Origin: Chloranthus sessilifolius
Lineage: Eukaryota; Streptophyta; Magnoliopsida; Chloranthales; Chloranthaceae
Assembly: GCA_021018995.1 (NCBI GenBank)
Contig: CM037588.1
Coordinates: 81,565,765-81,629,764 of the forward strand
Direction: 5' to 3'
Length of the DNA stretch: 64,000 nt
The number at the start of each line of letters is the position of its first letter. Positions within the stretch are counted from its first letter, which is position 1. The notes under the pieces are model-generated. The model did not search any database. It worked only from the letters and a program-made list of their open reading frames with translations, and was not told the DNA's origin. Shown one piece after another: positions 32,940-44,088 of this stretch. Position numbers and translations under genes: made by a program.

Positions 32940-35471
32940 TGTTAAGTCCTGAAAAGTATCACTTTTCACCCCTTAACTTAACCTTTGATTAGACCCATAG
33001 CCACCTAATAAGTCCTTGTTAAGTGTTTTATGTAGGTAGTATCCAGCAGTGAAATAAGGCCAGGAATCCTGCTAAAAAGCCTATTTTGGTACCAGAAGTC
33101 CCTCCGAAGGATGAAGACTGAATCCAGACCTGAAAATGAGCCTCGCGCAGTCCAGCTGAGGTTCCCAAGACACCACAACAACTTCCCGCACAGATGATTG
33201 ACTGAAGAGCCTCAGAAACATAAACTGGCACAGCTCTCGCGAAGCTCAAGAATAGAACACCTCGTGCAGTCTCGCGCAGTTCAAAGCAGACCTCTCTCAA
33301 CCACGCAGTTCGCTCAGAACGGCTGAGAAGAGGGAACTTCAAAAGACTCCTCGCGCAGCTGTCGTGCAGTCGCCGCGGGATGCAATTATCAGAAGAGAAC
33401 TCCTCGCGCAGTTCTCGCGCCATTCAAGAAGAAAGCATCCTTGCGAAGGCAAAGCCACCCTTGCGAAGATTAGTTAAGACATGGAACCTCGCGTAGTTCA
33501 GAACTCATCAAAGCCTCGCGAGGTAACTCATGAAGCCCAGTGAAGCTAAGTGCTCACGAAGTTCTTGCACTATTCAAATCTATCTTCATGAAGATCAACC
33601 TCGCGACTAATTAAGCTCCAACCCCGCGACATCTGAGGCTCTGATGTCCACTCAACCTTGCGACTGCCTGAAGAGCAAACCAAGCCAATCTCACGAAGGC
33701 AGAAGCTTCAATTTCAAATCATCCTAGCAAAGAATAAAAGCTACCATGTGACAAGTCTAGGAAACAATGGCTACCTAGCGAAGCTCTGAACCTCAGACAT
33801 CCATCTCTTCAGTTGAGGACTTTCTAGGAATTTCCAGCGATTAGGGCACGTACTCCCATTCTCAAATCTCTGTGCACGTGCCCCAAGGCATCAGAGGATC
33901 ACTATTTGGCCATGTGGCATCATTAAAATTAGGGTTTCCAAACCCTAATGCGTCGCCACAGCACTGCCATAAATACCCACACTTAGCTTAAGTTTGGGGA
34001 GCTTAGACTTTCTTTTCTTTCTACATCTTGGAATAGCTAGGAACCCATCTCATTTCTGGGAGACCTGATCTGAGATCGTTTAGTTTTTCTTTTTATAGTT
34101 GTAAGTAGTTTTCTTTTTCTTTTTCCTTCTCTCCATATTCCAGCACTTGCTGGCTATGTCTTTGTGTATATTTTGAACTAGATTAATGGAAGTTCTGTAA
34201 TAGGATCTGTACTTTGTGGGATTTGTGATTGAATGTGAGATTCTCTGTGCAAGGTTGCTACCTTGTGATCTCCCATTGCTTTGGCTGTGTTTCAAAGCAA
34301 TGGAAGACTGATTCTAAGGGCCACTCAGATCCAAGTGACCTGTGTGTCTGGGCTATCATGGTCCTATGTAGCGTTAGCCCCACCACAGGACCCACTAGAT
34401 CTGAAATCCCCAAGGGAGCTTGACCTGGTAGCCTTGTGACCAGGTGGTAGTAGCGATATTCTTGTTTTGTCTTGGGCTCCGTGAGGAGGATAACCTCTGG
34501 GATAGTCTGTGACCATTTAAGTGGACAGATTATAGCCTTAGGGTGATTCTAATCCACCGATCCAAGATGGATCCTTCTTCTTTACACCTGAGCTTGTAGA
34601 AGCCTGGTGGGAGATTGTACAGAGGCAGACTCCCCTATATTTATATAGATCCACAATCAGATGTCGGATCTGATCTGGTTATAGAGATTGTAGGCTGGTG
34701 GCTGGACCATTGTAGCCTCACTCAAGCAATGGACAGCTAGATCGAAGGTTGTACTCAATCTCTTGCTGGTTTTATGTGTCTGGGCTATCATGGTCCTATA
34801 CAGCCTTAGCCCCACATATAGAGCTTTAGAGGTTGAGGTTCCCTATGGATTCTTGAGCTGGTGGCCTGGATGAAATAGTGCCTGCAATGATTTACTGGTT
34901 ATGTTTTGACCCATCCCTGGATAGTGGTTCCCCTATGGGATAATCTGTGACCATTTGAGTGGACAGGTTATAGCCTTAAGGGTGGAATCATGGCAGAGTG
35001 ATGGATTGGATCGTTTCTCCTCAGTGGTGATAATGTAGCCACTGGACAGGATTTCTATAGCATCAGATCTGAATCTGAGTTACAAAACTCTTCTGATCTG
35101 GGTTCAATAACATACTTCTCACCCTTTTATATTTATTTTCTACACTCCATCAATCCTCTCAACCTTTTCTGTAGTTTAAACATTAGAATACTTAGAATAA
35201 GTGACCTTAAACTCTCCTCCTTTTAGGACTGCCAGATCTGTAGTCATATCTGGAGGGACTACTAGAGATGGCTCCTTTGGAGCTGTAGATCACCTTTCCC
35301 TGTGGGAGAAACTCTTACTTATCAAAACTTGCTACAATGGACCCTGTATCTTGCAGGTCTAGGATTTCTTAGTTGTGCTGATTCCATCTCCTGTTTTACT
35401 CTTTCTTTGATTTTCAAATGACTTTCATCACCAACCAATAAAGTAAGCACACACTCAGAAATCCGCCAACA
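32940..35471 (+). repeat. E3 3' LTR
   Basis: 2532 bp, TGTTAAGTCC ... CCGCCAACA, followed by AGACT. The longer partner of the pair, it keeps the roughly 128 bases (about 33143-33270) missing from the 5' LTR. The motif cluster spans 33140-33800. Confidence 0.95.
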
Positions 35472-35476
35472 AGACT

Positions 35477-37594
35477 CCACTCCCCTTACGACTAACGCAA
35501 CTCATAAACAAGTCACTTGGCAAAGCATCCCATATTAGGGAACTGAACAACCCATATTAGGACACAGGGTTATAACTCGGGGACTCCACCCCTCTCATGG
35601 AGGCTCCACTCCTCATTGCACATGCTCACAGGATCACATCAAGTGGACATGGAACGAGGAAGCATATCATAGAGCACAATAGGATAAGAACACGATGAAT
35701 TGAGCATAATGTGAGATCAAGATGCGAATAATGCGATGTCAAGATTGCGTGTACAAATCATGCAAAGCTTGTGCGAAAAGAATAACAAATCTTCACAATT
35801 GCATGTTTTTAAGATACAAATATCTCTATTTTTTATGGAAACATAATTATTGGTAAATCACATCATAAACATGCTTTCAAGAGAACATATAATCAGGCAA
35901 GGTATTTTCCTTACTTTAAATCTCGTCAAGCACACGCGTCACGTCTCACGAATCTGATGAGGTCGACAATATTGTCCCTCCGTGTGTTTATCCTAAAATC
36001 ATGATGCCCAACAAATGTCTTAATTATCCGGGTCAAACACGCTTAATCACATAGGGCTCACAAGCACACAAGTGTAATTAAGTCAAAACAGGGGTTCCTG
36101 CTCGAGCGTGGTTTATTCCCGCTAGTGCGATCCTCCAATGGTTCCAACAATCACGCTCGAGCGGCTCCTACCCAGTGGAATAAGCCTAGGGATCCCGCTC
36201 GAGTGTAGGCTTCAGGTGATTTCCCACTCGGGCGTTCCCATTCCCGCTTGAGCGTATTCCCAGTACAATCCTATAATTTACACTTGAGCGGTTTTGTCCC
36301 TAGCGATTTAAGATTATGATTCCCACTCGAGCGTATGCCTTCAGGTCTCGTTCCGCTCGAGTGTTTACATTCCCGCTCGAGTGTTGTTTCAGTACAAACA
36401 CCCATATCATGCTCAAGCAGTTTTCTCCCGAGCGATTTAAGCCTAAGATTTCAGCTCGAGCGTAGGCTTCAGATGGTATTCTGCTCGAGCAGTTCCAATT
36501 ACGCTTGAGCATACTATACAGACCTATTCTCTTTAATTGTTCATCATCTCAGCTCAAGCCAACCTTTATGGCTTCTCAAGTGGGTTCAAAAAAACATCAT
36601 ACACATTCAAAATGAGCTATTGCTCATATACGAGACTCCCCTCTTTAATACAATCACTGCGCAGACCAAAAACCTATGCATTCTCTAGTCTTAATTTGTA
36701 ATTTATCCCTAATTTCACTACACATGCAAGGGTTTCAATGATCGAACACAATGCTTCCCTTCAAGCGATTCGCATGCATTCGATCCTTTAAAACTCTGCA
36801 TGCGGCCTCGATTATCACTACTTACCAATAATGCTCGCTTTCTAAAACATGATGCATGCACTAAGAGGTTTACCTTTATTTGCTTTCCTTGCATGCAAAG
36901 ATATACTTCTGGCTGGCGTCGGATCAACGCCGTTGGAACGCTGGTTAAACAATCTTCTCGGTACTCCTGGTCTTGATCGAAAGCGTATGGTTCTAAAAAT
37001 AGAAGAGAAAGATTTTTCTTTGAGGTGGAAAGGGTTTAGATGAAATCCAAAGGTTAGATTTTACAAGAATCCAAGCAAAGAGAAGGGCAATGGCTCTCTT
37101 TGTTTTTCGGTTCTCCTTCACATGCAGCCGATTTCTTCACAACGCAAATGATTTGCATGATTACGTGAAGAGGAATTAATAGAAAGGGGCAGGTTAGGTG
37201 TGTGGCTCTTATACAACAAGACTTGTGTAAGAAATCACTTGGCTCCTATTTCATGAGCTTGAATGCTCCGGTCCGAATGGGTCTTAACCCATCTCATTCT
37301 CACACAAGTCCTAATGGCCTGATGGTTTTACCGGGTCATAAGTGACCGGCTTTCCCCCCTTGGCTCCTGCATTCACGGTGATCCAAAAAAGGATTTAATT
37401 CCCCAAATAGACCCAAGATGGGTTTAATTTCCAATGGGGTTTGTGGGCTTAGGTCCAAATGGGTCTCAGTCTAATTGGTTCCCATATGAGTTTCAAGTGT
37501 ACTAGGGTCTAAGCGGGTCCTTCCTGTTCGAGGTCCAGTGATCTGTGACACACCACATCTCCGGATGTCACTCGTGTGATATTACGGGGTGTCA
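35477..37594 (-). repeat. Tekay-like LTR, part 2 (5' start)
   Basis: Continuation of 26728-27700 beyond E3. On the minus strand it starts near 37594 with TGACACCCCGTAATATC, a start typical of Tekay/Del LTRs. It holds a CGCTCGAGCG cluster at 36095-36530. The ATG-led frames inside are not supported as genes. Confidence 0.62.
36095..36530. repeat. Cluster of CCGCTCGAGCG motifs
   Basis: About fifteen variants of CGCTCGAGCG or CTCGAGTG with repeated flanking words such as TAGGCTTCAG and ATTCC. It occupies a comparable part of the LTR to the clusters at 13570-13980 and 22720-23100. Confidence 0.85.
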
Positions 37595-37926
37595 TAATAA
37601 TACTTCCCTAATGCTTTAGCCACAGATTGGTCTTTTCCTGCCGTTCTTAATTGAGTTAGCGCAAAGCAGGGTGGCTAAAATAGTTAATGTAAATGTCTAC
37701 TTTATTTTTAGTTTTATCTAATTTTAATTCTAGAAAGCAGGGAGGGAAACTAATCTGAGCCTCTAGCTTCTCTGATCAGGGGGAGTTGAAGCATTAATTC
37801 ATTACTCAGAATAAACCTACAAAAGATTAAAAAGTGATCAAAGAAAATTAAAAATATAAAGAAATATAAAAAGAGAAAGATAAATACTCATTTTTTTAAT
37901 TAATATAAATATAATATAAAGCGCTA
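37595..37926 (-). other. E5 leader
   Basis: A/T-rich non-coding sequence between the E5 primer-binding site and the LTR insertion in gag. No gene seen. Confidence 0.6.
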
Positions 37927-37944
37927 TCCCTGGCAACGACGCCA
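37927..37944 (-). promoter_or_regulatory. E5 primer-binding site (tRNA-Asp-like)
   Basis: The minus strand reads TGGCGTCGTTGCCAGGGA, close to the TGGCGCCGTTGCCGGGGA type used by Athila elements. The LTR end lies six bases upstream, at 37951. Confidence 0.75.
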
Positions 37945-37950
37945 AAAAGA

Positions 37951-38246
37951 TGATTCACTGATTATATATATCAAATTAAGTCTTAACCTATTGCAAGGGC
38001 ATAATGAAAATTGTAGAGCTAGTATAGGATCGTTCCCACGAGGATATGTTTATATATTTTCATATATATATATATTAATTTTTTGAAAACTTATACTTAT
38101 CTTTTAAGATCTTAAACTACTTGAAAAATATGAATAAAGAATGGTGTCTTAAACTAAATTGTAGAAAATAAATCCTAAATCCTCCTTCAGATTGTGGTTG
38201 TCAATCACAATCTTAAGCTATTGGATGTTTATAAATTTAAAATACC
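37951..38246 (-). repeat. E5 5' LTR, 3' end piece
   Basis: A/T-rich sequence ending (minus strand) ...GTGAATCA before the primer site. It contains the CCTCGTGGGAACGATCC block often found at the ends of Athila-type LTRs. It is cut at 38246 by E2. Confidence 0.6.
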
Positions 38247-38633
38247 TGTAGACACCCAAATTTGTCCCAAGGCCTGATCGAAATACATTTCAAGAGAGGC
38301 ACATTTTTGAGCTTTTGATGGCATGTATGGAACCCTTAGGAATCAACCCAAACCCTTTGGAATCACCCTAGATCCCTTAGGAACCTACCTTGAACCTTTA
38401 GAAACCAATCCCTACCCTTAGAACCCATTTTGAATCCTAAACCTAACCTTCCTGGGCAATGGATGAAGAGTCGTACACCAAGACTAGCTGACGTCTTCTA
38501 CTGATATCAAATAATATACCATTGGAAATAGAACTTATCCAGCCTTCTAACAAGCCAAGAATCGCCTCAATCGGAGTTGCATATCAAAAGTTATGGCATT
38601 TCCAAGATCAGGCAGAAATTCAAGTTTTTTACT

Positions 38634-38755
38634 TGGCGCAACTAATAGTTGCGCTAGTTTTAAAGTGGACCCCACCCCTCGCGAAGCCAACTTCCAGGCT
38701 ACTGTACAGAACTATTTTATTGTACATTTGCCTGGCGCAACTAATAGTTGGTCCA
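38634..38755. repeat. TGGCGCAACTA inverted repeats in E2 5' LTR
   Basis: Two copies 99 bases apart, one near-perfect and one with a mutated right arm. A third expected copy between them appears deleted or replaced. Confidence 0.9.
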
Positions 38756-39035
38756 GGCATATGAACAGTTACCTCTGATTTTTGCCTTGAAAATCGAGAT
38801 TGGGGTTTGACTTGTTGACCACCTTTATTTTTGGGGTGTGTTTTGCTAGTTTTGTTGCACCCTTTTAGTGCTTATTTACAACCCTTAAGTGATTTGAAAT
38901 ACTAACCTATCATTCACCATTACAACCACCTTCACACCTTTCCAAGCTCTCAAAATCCTAGGAAACGTTAGATTAGAGATTACATAATTGCTAAACCCAA
39001 TTAGCATCTAAGTAGCCTCCTAATCCACCCATTTC

Positions 39036-39045
39036 CTATAAATAG
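39036..39045 (+). promoter_or_regulatory. TATA box of E2 5' LTR
   Basis: CTATAAATAG followed by a C-rich tract, identical to the box of the solo LTR at 8201-8210. Confidence 0.75.
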
Positions 39046-39770
39046 AGCCCCCCTCCCCTTAGATTAAAGGTTGAGAAATTTTCTTAAGAGAGAAAGAGCT
39101 CAAAGTGGGAAGTTCTTCCTCCCTTTTGTACACCATCTTCACATAAATTTCATAATCTCCCAACCTTATTTCAAGCTTACTCATGCATCCAAAACCCTTA
39201 GGCTATGTGTGTGCTCCCCCCTAGACCCCTCACTCTACCTCTTAGCTTTAAGCTTTAGGAGTTAGAATCCTATTTCATACCATACAAAGTCATCAAGAGC
39301 TCATCAAAGCAAGCCATCACAAGGCTCTCCTACAGTGCTACAAGGGCCCTAGGGCTCTAGCTCTCCCCTTTCTTTTCCTATCTCTTCCTCAGCTCTTCCC
39401 ATCCTCTCATTTGTGTTGTTACGCCGCCGAATTTTTAGTAGGAACGGAGGGGCACAAATAGGGTTTAAGGCCCATTTGGGTAAGAGGAAGCTATTTTCTT
39501 ATCTTTTACTTTATTTTTGTGTTGGCCATTAGTAGAGACCACGTTAAGCTGGTTGATTGGGTACCTAACACCTTCCCGATCGATAACCGAAGCCCCTACC
39601 CAAGAACCTTTGGTGTGGACCGGATTCAGATTCATATTTATGATACTCTAGTGCTTATAAAAATAATATAGGTTTCTCGGGACACCAAAAGCTCCGGGTG
39701 GCGACTCTATATTTTTGCTAGCGTGCGTATCACAGCAATGAGATTGTCACAAATTTCACGGTTGCACAGA

Positions 39771-39788
39771 TGGCGACTTTACTGGGGA
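39771..39788 (+). promoter_or_regulatory. E2 primer-binding site (tRNA-Arg)
   Basis: TGGCGACTTTACTGGGGA, two bases after the LTR end. It is the same site as in E1 with two differences that look like C-to-T changes. Confidence 0.85.
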
Positions 39789-39907
39789 CAACTTGTAGAG
39801 CTTCTCCTTGAAATTTGACCATTTATTTTTTATTTTACTAACCTTTTTATTGTTTTTCATATTATTTTTTATTTTTTACTCACCCCTACTTTCCCATCAT
39901 TTACGAG

Positions 39908-40069
39908 CCTTAGCCGATTGGCGGGCCTACATGCGCATTATCTTTTAATTCTCTTTACTTTTCTGTCATTTTAGGTGCCTTAGCCGATCGGTGAGCCTAC
40001 TTGAGCATTGTCTTTTAATTTTTTAAAATTTTTATCATTTAAAGAGCCTTAGCCGATTGGTGGACCTAC
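39908..40069 (+). repeat. Three 68-70 bp tandem units in E2 leader
   Basis: Cores with TTAGCCGATTGGCGGGCCTA at 39908-39930, 39978-40000 and 40046-40069, starting about 120 bases after the primer-binding site. Copies differ by point changes but keep spacing and the CTTTTAATT inter-unit tract. Confidence 0.88.
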
Positions 40070-40574
40070 TTGCGCAATCATATTTCGACACTGGACGTCG
40101 GCTCGTAGTGGCAGCACAGGGTCATTACTCCTGGTCTTTAAACTAAAGAAAACTTCAAAAAAAGACTTTTTTAAAAAAAATTAAAATTGAACCAAGATAG
40201 GGAACTTAATCAATTTGTTTTTATGGGGTACATTTTAAAAGGGTTGGGTTTAGGCACACATACAACCACCCAGGTCTTAGTATGGCGGCAGTCCCTAGTG
40301 GTGATGATCCAAAAATGTCCCAACCCACCAAGTATCTGAGAAGGCACATGCGCCGAAGGTATTGGGTGGGTTCCCATTCCTACAAGCTTAAAACCCATTA
40401 GGCAGTGCATTAGCGAGTTATACCGGACTCAAACCCTTTAGGTGCGGTAAGGAGAGAATCGATCATATAAAATCAGTCAGTTCTCGGAAGCCTAGCTTCC
40501 ACAAAAAAGCTAAAAAGAGACTTATTTCTCACAGAAACTGCTGCTGTCAAGCATTCTAGAAACCCAATTTTGCC

Positions 40575-40681
40575 TGGCGCAAGTATTAGTTGCACCAATA
40601 CAAAAATTCACTGGCACAACTAATAGTAGCGCCAGGCTTATTTAGGGAACTTTTGTTTTGGCGCATGTATTAGTTGCGCCA
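40575..40681. repeat. TGGCGCAACTA inverted-repeat array in E2 leader
   Basis: Three 23-nt copies at 40575-40597, 40612-40634 and 40659-40681, 37 and 47 bases apart. This is the same spacing as copies two to four of the U3 array at 62-168, and the flanking bases are recognisably related. Confidence 0.92.
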
Positions 40682-41053
40682 GTGTTGTTCTAAGCAGTCC
40701 AGCCCGATTCTGTGGCCCTTTTCCACATTTCGAGTCCCCCGATTCGTGTGTTTAGTGCCTCTGTTTGAGCTTTGTCATCTCCGACACCCAATATGCCCCC
40801 ACTGATGAAAAGAAGGTAACATCTTTTTGACTCATTTCGAGGGATCGAGTTATTCGCCTCGATTTTTGTGCCTTCAATAGATCAAAGGCCTTCCTTTGAT
40901 TCTTCCGAAGTACTCAAGAATCGTCGCCACGGGACTTAAATTAGGGTACAAAAGCTACCCGAGAAGGAAATTCCAAGGCCTCAGAACCTTTGTTTTCAAG
41001 AAAATTTCTCAAAAAATTTTTATTAAAAATCATAACCTAAAGATAGAGTCTTT

Positions 41054-43319
41054 GTGGTGCTGGCACAACGGCATCATCTTACCCTCCATCGTCCTATAGG
41101 GGAAGGAGGAATTTTTTTTGGGCCTTATCCAAGGCACCCATACCAAACCCGCCAACGAATGATGTCGTGGGTAGTGGACCCAGCTTACGCCGATCTCGAC
41201 TCATCCCCACCACATTCACCAACACACTCCCATTCGGGAGACATTTTCACATCCATCCCCCTTACCCAATCATCCTTTATCGTTATCGGCCCATTTGGCG
41301 CCACCATTTTCCCAACCACCACTTCCCAAAATATCCAAAATCAACCCCCCCATTCCCCATCTTTTGCCCAAACCATTCCCATTCTTCCTCCCACATCCAT
41401 GCCCAATCCAACACATTTCCCATCCACATCCATACAAAACCCAACCCAATTTTTTCCATCCACATCCATGCCCCATTTTCCATCTTCCCCATATAGGCCC
41501 GATCCGCCCTCATTCACTTATACCTCTTCCGCCTTATCCAACCCCCCACACATCCCCCCATCTACCAGAGTCATGCTCATTTTTATCGGGGCCATGCCCG
41601 ATTTTGCCCAAACACCCACACTTCACCCTTCATCATCCCTAAACATTCCCAACCCATTCCCCTTGGCCAATGCCCCACATCATTCCTCCAATCCACCCCA
41701 TATCCCATTCCTTACCAGGGTCATGCCCGATTTTTCTGGGACCATGCCCAATTTACCCTTCACATCCCCTCCAAACCTTAAGTCCCCCATCTCTATTCGA
41801 TCCTCCTTCTATGGCCATGATAGAGGAGATGTTCCAAGCCTACTCCATGTGAAAGGCTTCCCAAAATACCTCTCCTCATCCACACCACACATCCATGAAC
41901 CCATCCCATACCTTAGCCAACCTCCATGCTTCACTCCCCCATGACCCCCATCAACCCCCCATAATTCACACAATCCAAAACCCCATCTCCCACATGCCCC
42001 AAGGCCCATTGGCACCTACCATTGACCAAGGCCCATTGGCCCAAAACCCCACCACCCATGATCTCCAAGGCCCAATGGCCCAACACCCCATCACCCATAC
42101 ACAAGGGCCCATGGCCCAAACCCATCAAGGACCCATGGCCTAAAACCATCAAGGGCCCATGGCCCAAAACCATCAAAGGCCATGGCCCATACCCCTCAAA
42201 ACCCAGTGAGCTAGATCCACATACCCCAAGGGCCCATTGCCCAAACCAATACCCAAGGGCCCATGACCCAAACCCATCAAGGGCCCATGGCCAAAACCAT
42301 CAAGGGCCCATGACCCAAAAACGTCAAGGGCCCATGGCCCAAACCCACCAATGGCCCATGGCCCATACCCCTCAAAACCCAGTGGGCTAAGCCCACATAC
42401 CCCAAGGGCTCATTGTTCAAACCCTTACCCAAGGGCCCATGGCCCATACCCATTTGGCCCAAACCCATTTGGCCCAAGCCCAAACCCTCCAAGAGCCCAT
42501 GGCCCATACCCACCAATGCCCCATGGCCATACCCCTAAAAACCTAGTGGGTCTAGCCCACATACCCCAAAGGCCCACAATAGAGACCCATCTGGCCCAGG
42601 CCCATACCCACCAATTGCCCATGGCCCAAGCCCTCCAAAGCCCAATGGGCCATACCCATCAAAGCCTAATCGGCCAAGATCCCCCAAATCCCATGCCCTT
42701 TACCCAAACCCAACCTGATGAAGGCCTTGTGGCCCAAACCTACCCCGGGCCCATGGCCCAAGCCCAAACCTCTTACCCTCCACAATAACCCCAAAATTTC
42801 ACCTACCCCCAACCTTCACAACCAGGTCAAACCCATCCCATACCTCATACCCAATTTTCTTATGGCCCCATAGCCCAAGACCATCCCCAAACCTTCCCCC
42901 ATGTCCAATGGCCTCATCAGGCCCCACCAACCAAACTACCACTCATCCCATCACCCCACAACACTTCCCTTATATTCAAGGAGCTCACCCAACCCATATC
43001 CAATCCAATCCTATCCAGTCCATACATCAACATGAAAATCTTGTCCTCACTACACCATATGTAGACTAGCAGTATGACGAGGACGAGATCAGAAACAGTG
43101 GGGCCTATGCCGAGGCAGTGACCAATGCCAATGCTACACTTATAATTACCCCACCCCAACAGTCTAAAGTGAGTCCAGGCTAATAATTGAGAAGATGGCC
43201 CCCATGTCTAAGGAGTCGGAATAGCTAAAAGAACAGTTGGATAAAATCCAGAAGCAATTATAGAAGATGGGTGGTGCTGAAACCCACGCCACAAACTTCA
43301 CATATTTATTCCTATTTGC
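41054..43319 (+). pseudogene. gag: Proline/glutamine-rich N-terminal extension of Gag, E2
   Basis: Begins MSWVVDPAYADLDSSPPHSP (41160), the same start as in E1, then a Pro/Ser-rich stretch with repeats of HPHPYKT/FPSTSIQNPT type (41390-41470). From about 42000 to 42780 it is a tandem repeat on the theme AAGGGCCCATGGCCCA, coding for units such as QGPMAQTH. The plus strand is strongly C/A-rich, so several overlapping frames are open and the true frame must be chosen by comparison with E1. No known domain is present. The end (about 43050-43140) is an acidic segment before the capsid, also present in E1. A separate ORF before gag is an alternative reading. Confidence 0.65.
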
Positions 43320-44088
43320 TGAGGTCTCCCTACCCTCAAAATTAAAAATGTAAACGTTCGACAAATACAATGGCACCGGGAACCCTATTGCACACCGTAA
43401 GTCCTACTGTCGGGACATGTGCCAATACGGCGGAGATGAATGACTCCTCAAAGTATTCCAGAAAAGTTTAACCGGCCCAGCTTTAAGATGGTTCACATCT
43501 CTTGAACCATCAATGATTAAAATGTGGAAGGATCTAACCCACCTATTCCAAGAGCAATATGTCTACAACATAGACATTGAGCCCCGCAAGTCAGATCTAG
43601 CCCGATTAAAGCAGAACTCCAATGAAACCTTCTGTGATTTCTTAGGGCATTGGAGAGCACTAGCTGCTCAAGTCAGAAATAGGATACCTGATGATGAGCA
43701 GATAGAAATGATCTTAAAAAATACTTTGTCAATGATCTTAGATTTTCTTGTATACCAACAGCACTCTAGTTTTGCTGACTTGGTAAGGAACGCCAACCAC
43801 TATGAGGACGCCATCACAGAGGGGCAGTTGCACAAGAATGAATTCAGGAGACCGAACGGGGTTAGGAGGTTTACCGAGCAGAGAAATGATAGAAGAATAG
43901 GGGCAGAGGTACAAAATATTGCAAACACTTGGCCCAATAATAACAATGTAGCCCCCTTCCAATTTAAAGTAGCGCAACCAGCTCCCGCCAGGACAGGGCC
44001 AGTACAGAGAGTCGGGAATGGGCAGGGAATGAAAATGACCCCAGAGAAGAGAGCCTATTATGATCGAGTCTTTATGCCCTTGGGGTAA
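43320..44088 (+). pseudogene. gag: Gag capsid of E2
   Basis: Coding sense starts near 43327 and runs through FDKYNGTGNP and LTGPALRWFTSLEPS (about 43350-43520) to a clean frame 43513-44088 with WKDLTHLFQEQYVYNIDIEP, FCDFLGHWRALAAQVRNRIPD and SFADLVRNANHYEDAI. This is the usual retrotransposon Gag core of Tat elements. Stops near 43350 and 43440 separate the first part. After 44088 a stop separates it from the nucleocapsid part. Confidence 0.82.

Larger units (their letters stand above)
27701..35476 (+). mobile_element. E3: Athila-type element, internally deleted, intact ends
   Basis: LTRs 27706-30109 (2404 bp) and 32940-35471 (2532 bp) bracket 2.83 kb of internal sequence. Ends are TG...CA, with target duplication AGACT at 27701-27705 and 35472-35476. 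The two LTRs are very similar, indicating a fairly recent insertion. There is no primer-binding site, gag, protease, RT or integrase: after the 5' LTR only AGTT remains of the normal leader start before an ORF tail. The 3' noncoding part and polypurine tract are kept. It would depend on proteins from other copies, or the deletion arose after insertion. Confidence 0.95.
25327..38246 (-). mobile_element. E5: old Athila-type element split by later insertions
   Basis: Minus-strand element with an LTR end (38246-37951), primer-binding site (37944-37927), leader (to 37595) and gag (26727-25935). Its gag region is split by the Tekay-like LTR of 26728-37594 (itself holding E3), and its LTR is interrupted by E2 at 38247. 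No RT or integrase of E5 is in the window. Confidence 0.7.
38247..39768 (+). repeat. E2 5' LTR
   Basis: 1522 bp, TGTAGACACC ... GGTTGCACA. It has two 23-nt inverted repeats (38634-38656 and 38733-38755), a TATA box at 39036-39045 and the conserved U5 end (39580-39768). Collinear with the LTRs at 7317-8914 and 19872-21468. Confidence 0.93.
39789..41053 (+). other. E2 5' leader
   Basis: Non-coding. It contains the triplicated unit at 39908-40069 and an inverted-repeat array at 40575-40681. Collinear with the E1 leader. Confidence 0.78.

Noticed and set aside
33028..33423. Minus-strand frame of 131 codons in the E3 3' LTR
   Set aside because: It is produced by the CTCGCG motif cluster of the LTR and is not open in the 5' LTR copy.
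26723..37599. Target-site duplication around the split Tekay-like LTR
   Set aside because: Flanks GTATT and TAATA differ; either an edge is misplaced or the site has been altered.
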